Positions 35,103 to 44,101 of a stretch of 64,000 nucleotides of DNA are shown in pieces (position 1 is the first letter of the stretch; each line of letters opens with the position of its first letter). This DNA comes from Amycolatopsis anabasis (GTDB taxonomy: Bacteria > Actinomycetota > Actinomycetes > Mycobacteriales > Pseudonocardiaceae). Made by a program: the position numbers and the translations under genes. The stretch is from assembly GCF_009765355.1 (NCBI RefSeq), contig NZ_VTHK01000003.1:1-64000 (forward strand). The letters are read 5' to 3'. A model generated the notes under the pieces. The model did no database searches and was not told the origin of the DNA. It worked only from the letters and a program-made list of their open reading frames with translations.

Positions 35103-36026
35103 TCAGGCCGCCACCGGATGCGTGCGCAGGTAGTCGACCGCGCGCCGCATGTCCGCGTCGAGCGCGGCCAGTTTGTCCGCGGGCAACGGGCCGCGCGGCG
35201 GGCGGCAGGGCCCGCCGAACCGGCCGACGAGTTCCATTCCGCGCTTGATCGCCTGCACGAACTCGGTCCGCGAATCCCAGCGGAACGCGGCCACCAGCGG
35301 TTCGTACAGTGCCCGCGCTTCGGCGAGTTTCCCTTGCTGAGCCAAGGAAAACAGATACGCGGACTCGGCCGGGAACACGTTCGGGAAACCCGCGAACCAG
35401 CCGGTGGCGCCCATCAGCATGGCCTCCAGCGCCACGTCGTCGGCCCCGGCGACCACGGTCAGCTCCGGCGCGCGCTCGCGGATTTCCAGCACGCGCCGCA
35501 CGTCGCCGGAGAACTCCTTGACCGCGACCACGTTGTCCAGTCCCGCGATCTCCGCGAGCACCTCGGGCGTGAGGTCGACCTTGGTGTCGATCGGGTTGTT
35601 GTAGACCATCACCGGCACGCCGACGCTCGCCACCTGCTCGTAGTGGTGCAGCACCTCGGCGGTGTTCGCGCGGTACATCGTCGGCGGCAGGCAGAGCACG
35701 CCGTGCGCGCCGTCCTCGGCGGCCCGTTCGGCCCACGCGCGGGCCTGGTGCGCGCCCACCCCGTGCACGCCGACCACCACGATGCCGTCCGAGCCCACGG
35801 CTTCGATCGCCGTGCGGGCGACGCGGCGCCGCTCGTCGTCGGTGAGCGAGGAGTACTCGCCGAGCGAACCGTTCGGCCCGATGCCGCGGCAGCCGTTGTC
35901 GATCAGCCAGCGGCAGTGCTCGGCGTACCGGTCGAAGTCGACGCGCAACCCGGCGGGGGCGCTCGCGTCCTCGGCGTACGGCAGCGCGGTGGCGACGACG
36001 ACCCCGTCCAGCCTCTCCTGGGTCAT
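35103..36026 (-). CDS. DHDPS-family 1-pyrroline-4-hydroxy-2-carboxylate deaminase
   Basis: A 307-aa (beta/alpha)8 barrel of the dihydrodipicolinate synthase family. The Schiff-base lysine is in VVAVKEFSGD and the tyrosine in VMVYNNPID; GPNGSLGEYSSLTDDER replaces the usual GTTGE loop. In this operon the expected reaction is conversion of pyrroline-4-hydroxy-2-carboxylate to 2-oxoglutarate semialdehyde and ammonia. GGAGGAAAAGGA precedes ATG 36026, which overlaps the upstream stop (ATGA). Confidence 0.88.
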   Translation of the reverse strand: MTQERLDGVVVATALPYAEDASAPAGLRVDFDRYAEHCRWLIDNGCRGIGPNGSLGEYSSLTDDERRRVARTAIEAVGSDGIVVVGVHGVGAHQARAWAERAAEDGAHGVLCLPPTMYRANTAEVLHHYEQVASVGVPVMVYNNPIDTKVDLTPEVLAEIAGLDNVVAVKEFSGDVRRVLEIRERAPELTVVAGADDVALEAMLMGATGWFAGFPNVFPAESAYLFSLAQQGKLAEARALYEPLVAAFRWDSRTEFVQAIKRGMELVGRFGGPCRPPRGPLPADKLAALDADMRRAVDYLRTHPVAA

Positions 36027-37357
36027 TCCTTTTCCTCCCAAGGGGTTTCGGTTTCGGCCAGCTCGCCGAGCCGGAGCGGCGCGGCGATCGGGCGGCGAGC
36101 GAAAGCGGCCGCGCCTTCCGGGAGCCGGGTGAGTTCGGCGAGCGTGGCGCCGCAGATCCGGCCCTGGCACGGGCCGAGCCCGGCGCGGCCGACGAGTTTC
36201 AGCGCGCGGACGCCGAGCGCGTCCCGCCGGGCGAGGGCGCCGGTCAGTTCGCCGTAGGAGACCTCCTCGCACCGGCAGACGAGGGTGTCCTCGCGCAGCC
36301 AGGCGCGCCAGCCGTCCCGGATCGGGTACACCCGGCCCAGTCCGTCGGCGAACCGCCGCCCGGCCCGGACCCGGCGCAGTGCCCGGCGCGGGATTTCGGT
36401 TGCCACGCCGAGGAAACGCGCGGCGGCGGCACCGGCCACCTCGCCCTCGGCCGCGGCGAGGTCGGCGCCGCCGATGCCGGTGATCTCCCCCGCCGCGAAC
36501 ACCCCGGACGTCGAGGTCGCCTGCGCGAGGTTCACCGCGACGCAACCGTGCTCGATCGCGCACCGGGCGGAGACGGCGAGTTCCAGTTGCGGGGTGAAGC
36601 CGAAGCCCGCGCACACCGCGTCGGCCACGACCCGTTCTTCGCTGCCGGGCACCACGTTCCAGTCCGCGTCGAGGCGCGCGACGGTGGCCGATTCGACGTG
36701 CTCGCGGCCGTGCGCGGCGATTACCGCGGTGCGCGGGCGGTACGGCACCCGGTGGCGGGCCAGCAGGCGGGCGTACCCCGCCAGCTCACCGGCCTTGCGC
36801 CACCCGGCCTTGAGCGCGGAAGGTTCGGCCAGCCACCGTGCGCCGGGGCCGTTGGCCTCGAGCACACCGAGCACCCGCGCACCGGCACCGAGCAGCGACT
36901 CGGCCACCGGCAGCAGGAACGGCCCGGTCCCGGCGAGCAGGACCCGTTCGCCGACCGCGATGCCCTGCCCCTTGGCCAGCGCCTGCGCCGCGCCCGCGGT
37001 GTACACCCCGGGCAGGTCCCAGCCGGGGAACGGCAGCGCGCGATCGTAGGCGCCGGTGGCCAGCACGAGCGCGGCCGCGTCGAGGCAGGTGGCCCGGCGC
37101 CCGGGGCCGTCGGCCGGTCCGGTGCGCAGGTGCAGCCGGTGCCCGCCCTCGATCGGCTCGCAGGCCCAGACGACCGTCTCGCCGAGCTGCACGACATTGT
37201 CCGGGAAGGAGAACTTCTCGGCGCCCCAAGGGTTTTGGCGGTGGTACTGGCCACCGGCCCGGGGCGCGGAGTCGATCAGGACGACCGCTGCCCCCGCTCG
37301 CGCGGCGGTCCTCGCCGCGGCCATTCCGGCGGGTCCGGCGCCCACCACGACGATCAT
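36023..37357 (-). CDS. FAD/NAD(P)-binding subunit of D-hydroxyproline dehydrogenase
   Basis: A 444-aa flavoprotein of the HcnB/SoxA-alpha type. N-terminal IVVVGAGPAGMAAART, a second nucleotide fold near ERVLLAGTGPFLLPVAESL, and a C-terminal cysteine cluster (LVCRCEEVSYGEL, then GLGPCQGRICG) of the BFD-like [2Fe-2S] kind. Together with the next two genes it matches the heterotrimeric hydroxyproline dehydrogenase of Pseudomonas (LhpBEF). ATG 37357 overlaps the ferredoxin-like gene's stop. Confidence 0.87.
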   Translation of the reverse strand: MIVVVGAGPAGMAAARTAARAGAAVVLIDSAPRAGGQYHRQNPWGAEKFSFPDNVVQLGETVVWACEPIEGGHRLHLRTGPADGPGRRATCLDAAALVLATGAYDRALPFPGWDLPGVYTAGAAQALAKGQGIAVGERVLLAGTGPFLLPVAESLLGAGARVLGVLEANGPGARWLAEPSALKAGWRKAGELAGYARLLARHRVPYRPRTAVIAAHGREHVESATVARLDADWNVVPGSEERVVADAVCAGFGFTPQLELAVSARCAIEHGCVAVNLAQATSTSGVFAAGEITGIGGADLAAAEGEVAGAAAARFLGVATEIPRRALRRVRAGRRFADGLGRVYPIRDGWRAWLREDTLVCRCEEVSYGELTGALARRDALGVRALKLVGRAGLGPCQGRICGATLAELTRLPEGAAAFARRPIAAPLRLGELAETETPWEEKE

Positions 37358-37611
37358 GACGGCAACTCCGCTCCGCGCTGGGTGCGCACCTCGTCGCCGT
37401 CCTCGACCAGCCGCTGGCAGGCCCGCACGTCGGGAATCCCGTTGACCACCACCAGGCAGTCGAAACACACTCCGATCCCGCAGAACACCCCGCGCGGGCG
37501 GCCGCCGTTCCGCGTGGTGCGCCAGGACTTCCGGCCCGCGGCGAGCAGCACTCCGGCCACCGTCTGGCCCGGCCGCGCGGCGATCGGTTCGCCGTCCACG
37601 TACACGTTCAC
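37354..37611 (-). CDS. (2Fe-2S) small subunit of D-hydroxyproline dehydrogenase
   Basis: An 85-aa HcnA-type protein with the cluster pattern GVFCGIGVCFDCLV and a later Cys in VRACQRLV, the C-x4-C-x2-C...C arrangement of the family. It carries electrons between the two flavin subunits. GTG start and stop both overlap neighbours by 4 bp, giving fixed stoichiometry through coupling. Confidence 0.9.
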   Translation of the reverse strand: MNVYVDGEPIAARPGQTVAGVLLAAGRKSWRTTRNGGRPRGVFCGIGVCFDCLVVVNGIPDVRACQRLVEDGDEVRTQRGAELPS

Positions 37612-38780
37612 GCGAGCACCTCCGGCCGGTCGACCCGGAACGGGTTTGCGTCCACTGTGGACTCCCGCCCGGTGTACAGCTCGGCGAGCAGTTCCCCGGT
37701 CGCCGCGGCGAGCCCGATCCCGGCGCCCTCGTGTCCGGTCGCGTGCCAGAGCCCCGGCACGCGGGGATCCGCGCCGATCACCGGCAGATGATCCGGCGCG
37801 TACGGCCGGAATCCGCCGTACGCGCGCAGCACCGGAACCGCGGCGAGCACCGGGAACAGCGCGGTGGCCTTCTGCGCGAGCTCGCGCAGCACGCGCGCGC
37901 GGATCGTCTCGTCGAACCCGATCCGCTGGCGGCTCGATCCGATCAGGACGGTCCCCGCCCGCGTCGCCTCGACCACGGTCGAGGTCTGCAGATCGGCGTC
38001 GCCGCTGGCGACCGCCCCCACGTAGTCGGCGTCGTACACCTTGTGCCGCACGGAATCCGGCGGCAGCGGCGCGGTGACCAGGACCAGCCCGCGCCGGGGC
38101 AGCACGGTGATCGGGGCGCCGCACGCGGCCGCGAACTCGCCCGCCCAGGGGCCGCAGGCGTTCACCACGGCGGCGCAGGGCAGCGGCCCGTCCCCGGTGC
38201 GGACCGCGCGGACCTTCCCGTCCGGGCCGCGTTCGACCCCGAACGCGGGCACGCCGGAGCGGATCTCGCCGCCACGCGCGCGGACCGCGGCCAGCAGCGT
38301 GGTGGCCGCGAGCACCGGTTGCAGCTGGGCATCCTCGGGGTAGTACACGGCGGCGGTGATTTCCTTGGTGAGCAACGGTTCCCGCTCGCCCGCCGCGTCG
38401 GTGCCGATGACTTCGGCGCGCACACCGGCGGCGCGTTGCCCGGCCGCGAACTCGGTCAGCGGCGCGACGGCGTCCCCGGTGGTCGCCACGACCAGCCCGC
38501 CCTTGGGATCCCATTCGGCCTCGGCCACCTCGGGGCCGAGTTCCTCGCGCAACGCGGCGAGCAGGTGCGGCCAGCGGCGCCGGGAAGCCTGGGCCAGGGC
38601 CAGTTCGGGGCCGGGTGCCTTGTCCGACACCAGGACGTTGCCCTCCCCGGCGGCGGTGGTCCCGCTCGCGGGGGCGCCCCGGTCGAGGACGGTGACCCGC
38701 AGCCCGGCGGCGCTGAGCGCCTCGGCGCACGCGGCGCCGATCACCCCGGCACCAGCCACCACCACATCCGGGTGCGCCAT
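37608..38780 (-). CDS. DAO-type FAD subunit of D-hydroxyproline dehydrogenase
   Basis: A 390-aa D-amino-acid-oxidase/glycine-oxidase fold: VVVAGAGVIGAACAEALSAAG at the N-terminus and GLWHATGHEGAGIGLAAATG near the C-terminus bind FAD. It is the catalytic (HcnC/LhpB-like) subunit, oxidising cis-4-hydroxy-D-proline. ATG 38780 is chosen for GAGG 6 nt upstream; seven upstream codons are in frame. First gene of the catabolic operon. Confidence 0.88.
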   Translation of the reverse strand: MAHPDVVVAGAGVIGAACAEALSAAGLRVTVLDRGAPASGTTAAGEGNVLVSDKAPGPELALAQASRRRWPHLLAALREELGPEVAEAEWDPKGGLVVATTGDAVAPLTEFAAGQRAAGVRAEVIGTDAAGEREPLLTKEITAAVYYPEDAQLQPVLAATTLLAAVRARGGEIRSGVPAFGVERGPDGKVRAVRTGDGPLPCAAVVNACGPWAGEFAAACGAPITVLPRRGLVLVTAPLPPDSVRHKVYDADYVGAVASGDADLQTSTVVEATRAGTVLIGSSRQRIGFDETIRARVLRELAQKATALFPVLAAVPVLRAYGGFRPYAPDHLPVIGADPRVPGLWHATGHEGAGIGLAAATGELLAELYTGRESTVDANPFRVDRPEVLA

Positions 38781-38843
38781 GGCTTCCTCACCACCGTTCA
38801 TTTCATTGAACGTTCGGAGGGTAAGTCGCCCAGCGCTCCGGGG

Positions 38844-39458
38844 TCAAGCCTCGCGCGAAACCGCGCCCGGCCGGGCACACGAACCGCCGAGGGTGGGCGG
38901 CCCCGCGTCGGCCGGGTATTCCAGCAGGAGCACCGAGACGACCGGTCCGCCGACCGTCTCGTAGATGTGCGGGTGCCGGGCCGGGAAGCAGACGTAGTCG
39001 CCGGGACCCAGTTCGAACGGCGAGTCAGGGGGACCCACCCGGAGCAGGCCCGAGGTCACGACGACGTGCTCGCGGCCGGGGTGCCCCTCGGAGTGCTGCA
39101 CCTCGCCGGGCCGGACCCGCTGGTCGTACAGCTCGAACACGGTGTCGGTGACGTCCATCCGGCGCAGCATGCGCAGGTCGACCGCGTTGCTGCTGAGCAC
39201 CTCGAGCCCGCTGGACCGGACCAGCACCACGTCCGGATCGGTGCGCTCGGTCAGCAGCGACGAGACGGGAACCTCGAGAGCGTTCGACAAACTGAACACT
39301 GTCTCGATCGTGGGGTTGCCGGTGCCGGACTCCAACTGGGAGAGCGTGCCCTTGGCGATCCCGGACCGGCGCGCGAGTTCGGAAAGGGAAAGGTCGGCCT
39401 GTTCCCGCAGCGCCCGCAGGTTCGTCGCCAGCACCTGACCGGCTTGTTCCCGGACCAC
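38844..39458 (-). CDS. XRE-cupin transcriptional regulator of the hydroxyproline operon
   Basis: A 204-aa regulator: helix-turn-helix (ALREQADLSLSELARRSGIA, about 15-70) followed by a cupin sensor domain (HSEGHPGREHVVVTSG and FELGPGDYVCFPARHPHIYE). Located 63 bp upstream of the catabolic operon on the same strand, it is the obvious candidate regulator, with a cupin ligand such as hydroxyproline or a pathway intermediate (inference). GTG 39458 has GGAGG about 9 nt upstream. Confidence 0.87.
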   Translation of the reverse strand: MVREQAGQVLATNLRALREQADLSLSELARRSGIAKGTLSQLESGTGNPTIETVFSLSNALEVPVSSLLTERTDPDVVLVRSSGLEVLSSNAVDLRMLRRMDVTDTVFELYDQRVRPGEVQHSEGHPGREHVVVTSGLLRVGPPDSPFELGPGDYVCFPARHPHIYETVGGPVVSVLLLEYPADAGPPTLGGSCARPGAVSREA

Positions 39459-39481
39459 CCGGCCTCCTCCGCGCCACACCG

Positions 39482-39565
39482 GCAGCAAGGGAGATTTGCT
39501 GCCGTTCAACCGTAGTAAAGGTCCCTCGCTCCCGTTTCGCCGGAGCGAAGGTCCCTTCCTATCTC
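39482..39565. repeat. Hairpin repeat family B, compound copy
   Basis: It contains GCAGCAA-n-TTTGCTGC, then GTAGTAAAGGTCCCTCGC identical to the right arm at 30738-30755, then GCTCC-n9-GGAGC and AAGGTCCCTTCC. It lies upstream of the cupin regulator and before a small secreted-protein gene, in an otherwise empty 290-bp gap. Confidence 0.75.
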
Positions 39566-39751
39566 GAGGCGAGGCTACCCCGGGCGCCGCGATCACCGGT
39601 CGCGCCGTTTCGCGGCCGCGGATCGCGCGACGCCCGCGGGTTCTTACCGAGTTGTTACGCCGCCGGGAAAACGGCGATGGACCCACACGCCGCCCGGCTA
39701 CTTTCGGCGAGCCAGAAATGGCGGGGACAGCACCTGATACAGGGAGGAAAA

Positions 39752-40015
39752 ATGATTCGACGGATACTCGCGTCCGGCGCGCTCACACTGCTCGCCGCCG
39801 GGGCGTTCGGGCTCGCCACCCCGGTGGCCCAGGCCGAAACCGGGGCCGCACCGGTCGTGGCGGGCTGGGGCTGCGAGACCTACCTCGAGCAGGCGAAGAA
39901 CTACCGGGAGCTGGCGGACCAGGCCCGCCGCCTGGGTGAAATCACCAAGGCACGCCACTTCGAGAAGCTGGCCAAGGAAGCCATGGACCGGTACTACCGC
40001 TGCATCAAGGGCTGA
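39752..40015 (+). CDS. Small secreted protein, unknown
   Basis: An 87-aa protein with a clear signal peptide (cleavage near AQA-ET, residue 28) and a 55-residue helical, charged mature domain with two cysteines (WGCETYLEQAKNYREL and YYRCIKG), which could form one disulphide. AGGGAGGA precedes ATG 39752. No family recognised. It faces icd across a shared terminator. Confidence 0.72.
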   Translation: MIRRILASGALTLLAAGAFGLATPVAQAETGAAPVVAGWGCETYLEQAKNYRELADQARRLGEITKARHFEKLAKEAMDRYYRCIKG

Positions 40016-40024
40016 CGGCCGCCC

Positions 40025-40056
40025 CTCCCGGTACGGGCACGAACCCGTACCGGGAG
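40025..40056. terminator. Bidirectional terminator between small secreted protein gene and icd
   Basis: Perfect 13-bp stem (CTCCCGGTACGGG and complement) with a 6-nt loop, centred between two convergent stops; only weak T-runs. Confidence 0.75.
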
Positions 40057-40062
40057 CGGGGG

Positions 40063-41286
40063 TCAGCCCTGGGCGACCTTCTTGCTCAGGTTCTCGTCCA
40101 GCGTGGCGAGGAATTCCTCGGTGGTCTGGTACGGCTGGTCCTTGCTGATCAGCAGCGCCAGGTCCTTGGTCATCTTGCCGCTCTCGACGCTCTCGATGAC
40201 GACCTGCTCCAGCTTGTGCGCGAAGTCGACGACCTCGGGCGTGGAGTCCAGCTTGCCGCGGTGCTCGAGCCCGCGCGTCCAGGCGAAGATCGACGCGATC
40301 GGGTTGGTCGAGGTCGGCTTGCCCTGCTGGTGCTGGCGGTAGTGCCGGGTGACCGTGCCGTGCGCGGCCTCGGCCTCGACGGTCTTGCCGTCCGGCGTGC
40401 GTAGCACCGAGGTCATCAGGCCCAGCGAGCCGAAGCCCTGCGCCACCGTGTCGGACTGCACGTCACCGTCGTAGTTCTTGCAGGCCCAGACGTAACCGCC
40501 CTCCCACTTGAGCGAGGCGGCGACCATGTCGTCGATCAGCCGGTGCTCGTAGGTCAGGCCCTTGGCGTCGAAGTCCGATTTGAACTCGTTGTCGAAGATC
40601 TCCTGGAACACGTCCTTGAACATGCCGTCGTAGGCCTTGAGGATCGTGTTCTTGGTGGACATGTAGACCGGCATGCCGCGGTCGAGCCCGTACTGCAGCG
40701 AGGCGCGCGCGAAGTCCTCGATCGAGCGGCGGTAGTTGTACATGCCCATCGCGACGCCGCCGCCCTCGGGGAACTTGGCGACCTCGAACTCCATGGGCTC
40801 GGAGCCGTCTTCCGGCGTGTAGGTCATGGTGACCGTGCCCGGGCCGGGGACCTTGAAGTTGGTCGACTTGTACTGGTCGCCGTGCGCGTGCCGGCCGATG
40901 ATGATCGGCTTGGTCCAGCCGGGCACCAGCCGCGGGATGTTCGAGATGACGATCGGCTCGCGGAAGATCACACCGCCGAGGATGTTGCGGATCGTGCCGT
41001 TCGGCGAGAGCCACATCTTCTTCAGGCCGAATTCCTCGACGCGCGCCTCGTCCGGCGTGATGGTGGCGCACTTGACGCCCACGCCGTGCTTCTTGATGGC
41101 GTTCGCGGAGTCGACGGTGACCTGGTCATCGGTGCGGTCCCGCTCCTCGATGCCCAGGTCGTAGTAGTCCAGGTTGATGTCCAGGTACGGATGGATCAAC
41201 TTGTCCTTGATGAACTGCCAGATGATGCGGGTCATCTCATCGCCGTCGAGTTCGACGACGGTGCCCTGGACCTTGATCTTGGCCAT
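40063..41286 (-). CDS. icd: NADP-dependent isocitrate dehydrogenase (dimeric, type II)
   Basis: A 407-aa enzyme oxidatively decarboxylating isocitrate to 2-oxoglutarate. It is of the eukaryote-like homodimeric class: [14 protein letters not shown] at the start, [17 protein letters not shown] in the substrate site, [10 protein letters not shown] for metal and [12 protein letters not shown] for NADP. Length and order match mycobacterial Icd1. ATG 41286 has GAGAGGAG 11-12 nt upstream. Divergent from a toxin-antitoxin operon. Confidence 0.96.
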   Translation of the reverse strand: MAKIKVQGTVVELDGDEMTRIIWQFIKDKLIHPYLDINLDYYDLGIEERDRTDDQVTVDSANAIKKHGVGVKCATITPDEARVEEFGLKKMWLSPNGTIRNILGGVIFREPIVISNIPRLVPGWTKPIIIGRHAHGDQYKSTNFKVPGPGTVTMTYTPEDGSEPMEFEVAKFPEGGGVAMGMYNYRRSIEDFARASLQYGLDRGMPVYMSTKNTILKAYDGMFKDVFQEIFDNEFKSDFDAKGLTYEHRLIDDMVAASLKWEGGYVWACKNYDGDVQSDTVAQGFGSLGLMTSVLRTPDGKTVEAEAAHGTVTRHYRQHQQGKPTSTNPIASIFAWTRGLEHRGKLDSTPEVVDFAHKLEQVVIESVESGKMTKDLALLISKDQPYQTTEEFLATLDENLSKKVAQG

Positions 41287-41446
41287 GAGCAGCGGTGCTC
41301 CTCTCGCGGATCCTTCGCGTCTGTTCGTAGCGGTACAAGCGTACTGGTAAATGCGGGGAAATGCCGAAAGTGGTAGTGGCCTCAGTCTCGCACCACACAG
41401 GCGGCCCCCTTCGCCGGACGCCCCGAACCACTTTTCGAACCAAAGA

Positions 41447-41478
41447 TGGTGCGCAACTCGCACCACATGTAGTACCAT
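41447..41478 (+). promoter_or_regulatory. Antitoxin/toxin operator and leaderless promoter
   Basis: TGGTGCG-CAACT-CGCACCA (41447-41465) is a perfect inverted repeat; TACCAT (41473-41478) lies 7 nt before ATG 41486. CTCGCACCACA is repeated at 41388-41398 and 41457-41467. Ribbon-helix-helix antitoxins typically bind such repeats to autoregulate. Confidence 0.65.
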
Positions 41479-41485
41479 CGACCCC

Positions 41486-41719
41486 ATGACCACCTTCACC
41501 GTCCGGCTCAACAGCGAAGCGGAGGCCAAATTGAGCGCCTTACTGGAAGAAGGCGGGCGCAGTCGCAACGCCGTCATCCACGACGCCATCGACCTCGCCT
41601 GGCAGCACCACCGGCTCGAGCAGGTCCGCATCGAGTCGGCCGCGCTGCTGCACGACGAGGAGGATCGCGCCGAGATCGGCGCGGCACGGTCCGCCATGGG
41701 CGCCGGCGATGCGTGGTGA
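41486..41719 (+). CDS. Ribbon-helix-helix antitoxin
   Basis: A 77-aa protein with an N-terminal ribbon-helix-helix ([20 protein letters not shown], then [16 protein letters not shown]) and an acidic helical tail for toxin binding. It overlaps the toxin gene by 11 bp, so the two are coupled. MazE/CopG-like; antitoxin-first order. Longer in-frame starts would cover the operator. Confidence 0.87.
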   Translation: MTTFTVRLNSEAEAKLSALLEEGGRSRNAVIHDAIDLAWQHHRLEQVRIESAALLHDEEDRAEIGAARSAMGAGDAW

Positions 41720-42029
41720 TGTCTATCGGTTGCGCGACAACTCCCAAGCCCAAGGTCACGAACAGAAAGGAGCACGCTATGCGGTAGTTCTGCAGTCCGA
41801 CGCCCTGCTCGGGTCCACCCTGATCGCGGCGCCGACCTCCCGGAGCGCCCGGCCCGCCAGCTACCGGCCGGAAATCGTCCTCGACGGGACACCCACCCGC
41901 GTACTCGTCGAGCAGCTCCAGGCGGTCGACCCGGAGAAGCGGTTCGGCCCCCACGCCGGTCGGCTGAGCACCGAGGAGCAGCGCCAGGTCGACGAGGCGG
42001 TTCGCCTGATCCTCGGCCTGTTCGGCTGA
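41709..42029 (+). CDS. MazF/PemK-family toxin
   Basis: A 106-aa endoribonuclease-type toxin: [21 protein letters not shown] with the conserved Arg/Gly start, [23 protein letters not shown] as the second and third strands, and [14 protein letters not shown]. Family members cleave mRNA at short motifs; specificity cannot be predicted here. The start overlaps the antitoxin end. Confidence 0.9.
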   Translation: MRGDVYRLRDNSQAQGHEQKGARYAVVLQSDALLGSTLIAAPTSRSARPASYRPEIVLDGTPTRVLVEQLQAVDPEKRFGPHAGRLSTEEQRQVDEAVRLILGLFG

Positions 42030-42052
42030 CTGATACTCCGCGCGTATCAGTC
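42028..42052 (+). terminator. Inverted repeat after the toxin gene
   Basis: GACTGATAC and its complement GTATCAGTC around a 7-nt loop, beginning in the toxin stop codon. It may terminate the toxin-antitoxin mRNA or be an operator for the next gene; no T-run follows. Confidence 0.5.
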
Positions 42053-42102
42053 GCCGGAACGGGCCGCTCGACACCGGGCCGCGATCGTGATCTGCTCCCG
42101 GA

Positions 42103-43530
42103 ATGGCTGATCCACTGGGGGAACGCGACCGCGCTTCGGAGGCTCTGGACCTGGTGGCCGCCGCCGCTGGGCCCTACCTGGAAACGCTCACCAGCCGTCC
42201 GGTTCACGACCCCGCCGCCGCGGGCCTGCTCGACGGGCTCGGTGGTGAGCTGCCCGAGGACGGTGAGGGCTCACCGGCGACCATCGAGGAACTGGTGCGC
42301 ATCGGCACGGGCGCGGCGACGCATTCGTCGGGGCCGCGGTTCTTCCACTTCGTCGTGGGCGGTTCGACACCGGCGGCCCAGGCCGCGGACTGGGTCACGG
42401 CGCTGCTGGACCAGGTGGCCGGGCTCTGGGCGACCTCACCGCTGGCCGCCGAGGCGGAGACCGTCGCCCTGCGCTGGCTGAAGGACCTGTTCGGGCTGCC
42501 CGCGACACATGGTGGCGTGCTCACCCCGAGCGCGACCTACGCCAACCTGACCGGGCTCGCCGCCGCCCGGAGCTGGTGGGGCGAGCGCCACGGCGTCGAC
42601 GTGTCGGCCGACGGGCTGGCGGGGTTGCCGGCGATGCCCGTGCTGTCCGGGGGCTACCTGCACCCGAGCAGCAGCAAGGCGCTCCAGGTGCTGGGCTGTG
42701 GCCGGGACACCGCGCGGATCCTCGCCCGGGACGACGCGGGCCGGGTCGACCTCGCGGCGATGGACCGCGCGCTGACCGAGCTCGCCGGGCCCGCGGTGCT
42801 CATCGGCAACGCGGGCGAGGTCAACACCGGCGACTTCGACCCGATCGACGAGCTGGCCGACCTCGCCGAACGGCACGGCGCCTGGCTGCACGTGGACGGG
42901 ACGTTCGGGCTGTTCGCCGCGGTGTCGCCGCAGACCGCGCACCTGGTGCGAGGCGTCGACCGGGCCGACTCGGTGGCGGCGGACGGGCACAAATGGCTCA
43001 ACGTGCCCTACGACAGCGGGGTCGCGTTCGTCCGCGACCCGGCGGTCCTGGGCCGGACGTTCGGCGCGTGGAACGCTCCGTACCTGCAGTCGGCCGAGGA
43101 CACCCGGCTCAACTACAACAACCTGAGCGCGGGTTCCTCGCAGCGCGCCCGGGCGCTGCCGATCTGGGCGACCCTGCGCGCCTACGGCCGGCAGGGTTAC
43201 CGGGCCATGGTCGAACGCCACCACGATCTGGCGCTGCGCCTCGGTGAGCTGGTCGAGGCGGCGCCGGAGCTGGAACTGCTCGCACCGGTCCGGCTGTGCG
43301 TGACGTGCTTCCGCTACCGAAAACCGGGAGCGACCGGTCCCGAACTGGACGAGCTGAACCGGCGGCTCGGGGAAGCGTTGCTCGCGGACGGCCGGGTGTA
43401 TGCCGGGACGACGGTGTACCGCGGGATGACCGCGCTGCGCCCGGCGATCGTCAACTGGCGGACCACCGAGGACGACATCGAGTTGCTGGTGTCGGTCGTC
43501 CGGGAACTCGGCGCACGTCTCGCGGCGTGA
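42103..43530 (+). CDS. PLP-dependent decarboxylase (group II, aromatic/glutamate-type)
   Basis: A 475-aa protein of the pyridoxal-dependent decarboxylase family. [16 protein letters not shown] and [15 protein letters not shown] bracket the PLP fold, and K297 in [12 protein letters not shown] is the Schiff-base lysine. Compared with bacterial tryptophan, tyrosine or 2,4-diaminobutyrate decarboxylases it has normal length; substrate unknown. Its neighbours give no pathway hint. Confidence 0.9.
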   Translation: MADPLGERDRASEALDLVAAAAGPYLETLTSRPVHDPAAAGLLDGLGGELPEDGEGSPATIEELVRIGTGAATHSSGPRFFHFVVGGSTPAAQAADWVTALLDQVAGLWATSPLAAEAETVALRWLKDLFGLPATHGGVLTPSATYANLTGLAAARSWWGERHGVDVSADGLAGLPAMPVLSGGYLHPSSSKALQVLGCGRDTARILARDDAGRVDLAAMDRALTELAGPAVLIGNAGEVNTGDFDPIDELADLAERHGAWLHVDGTFGLFAAVSPQTAHLVRGVDRADSVAADGHKWLNVPYDSGVAFVRDPAVLGRTFGAWNAPYLQSAEDTRLNYNNLSAGSSQRARALPIWATLRAYGRQGYRAMVERHHDLALRLGELVEAAPELELLAPVRLCVTCFRYRKPGATGPELDELNRRLGEALLADGRVYAGTTVYRGMTALRPAIVNWRTTEDDIELLVSVVRELGARLAA

Positions 43531-43551
43531 CGCCGTATCCACCGTAACGGC

Positions 43552-43557
43552 TACGCT
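43552..43557 (+). promoter_or_regulatory. Leaderless -10 of the gene at 43564
   Basis: TACGCT, six nucleotides (GGTTAC) before ATG 43564; no ribosome site. Confidence 0.6.
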
Positions 43558-43563
43558 GGTTAC

Positions 43564-44001
43564 ATGGTCAACATCAGCGTGGAAACCCCGGAACAGACCG
43601 ATCGCCGCCTGCGCTCGGTCATCGCCGACGCCGAACTGGTGGTGCACGAGGGAAGCTGGCGGTTCCGGGAGACACCGCTCGACCGGCCGCCCGTGCTGGG
43701 GCCCGAGGTGCTGGCGGTGGTGCGCGACGAGAACACCTGGAGCAGCCTGGTTCCGGCCGGTGTCCCGGAGCCGGGCGTGGAGTACTTCGGGCTGGTGTCG
43801 TTCCACTTCCCGCCGGGGATCGACAACAGCGGGTTCGTCGGCTGGCTGGCCGGGCACCTCAAGGCGGAACTCGGCACCGGGGTGTTCGTGGTCTGCGGCT
43901 ACAACTCCGCGCGCGGCGGGGTCTTCGATTACAACGGGTTCCCGATCGCGCTGCGCGACGAGGTGCTCGGCGTGATCCGTGCGCTGCGCGGGGAATCCTG
44001 A
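43564..44001 (+). CDS. DUF6196-like conserved hypothetical
   Basis: A 145-aa soluble protein, no signal or membrane helix. The central block EYFGLVSFHFPPGIDNSGFV and FVVCGYNSARGGVFDYNGFP recalls a conserved bacterial family (tentatively DUF6196), function unknown. It is probably transcribed alone, from a leaderless promoter; codon usage is normal for the window. Confidence 0.7.
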   Translation: MVNISVETPEQTDRRLRSVIADAELVVHEGSWRFRETPLDRPPVLGPEVLAVVRDENTWSSLVPAGVPEPGVEYFGLVSFHFPPGIDNSGFVGWLAGHLKAELGTGVFVVCGYNSARGGVFDYNGFPIALRDEVLGVIRALRGES

Positions 44002-44101
44002 CCGACGCGGAGAAGGCGACGGTAAGCGATCGGCTACGGTCGGTCCCGGTGAACGGAATAGAGAGTCGACCGCACACCGGCTCCACCCCCGGGGTGAGCC
44101 G

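Noticed and set aside
44030..44101. Longer start for the MFS-kinase fusion upstream of 44102
   Set aside because: Upstream in-frame residues are polar, unlike transporter N-termini, and overlap the end of the preceding gene; no better ribosome site.
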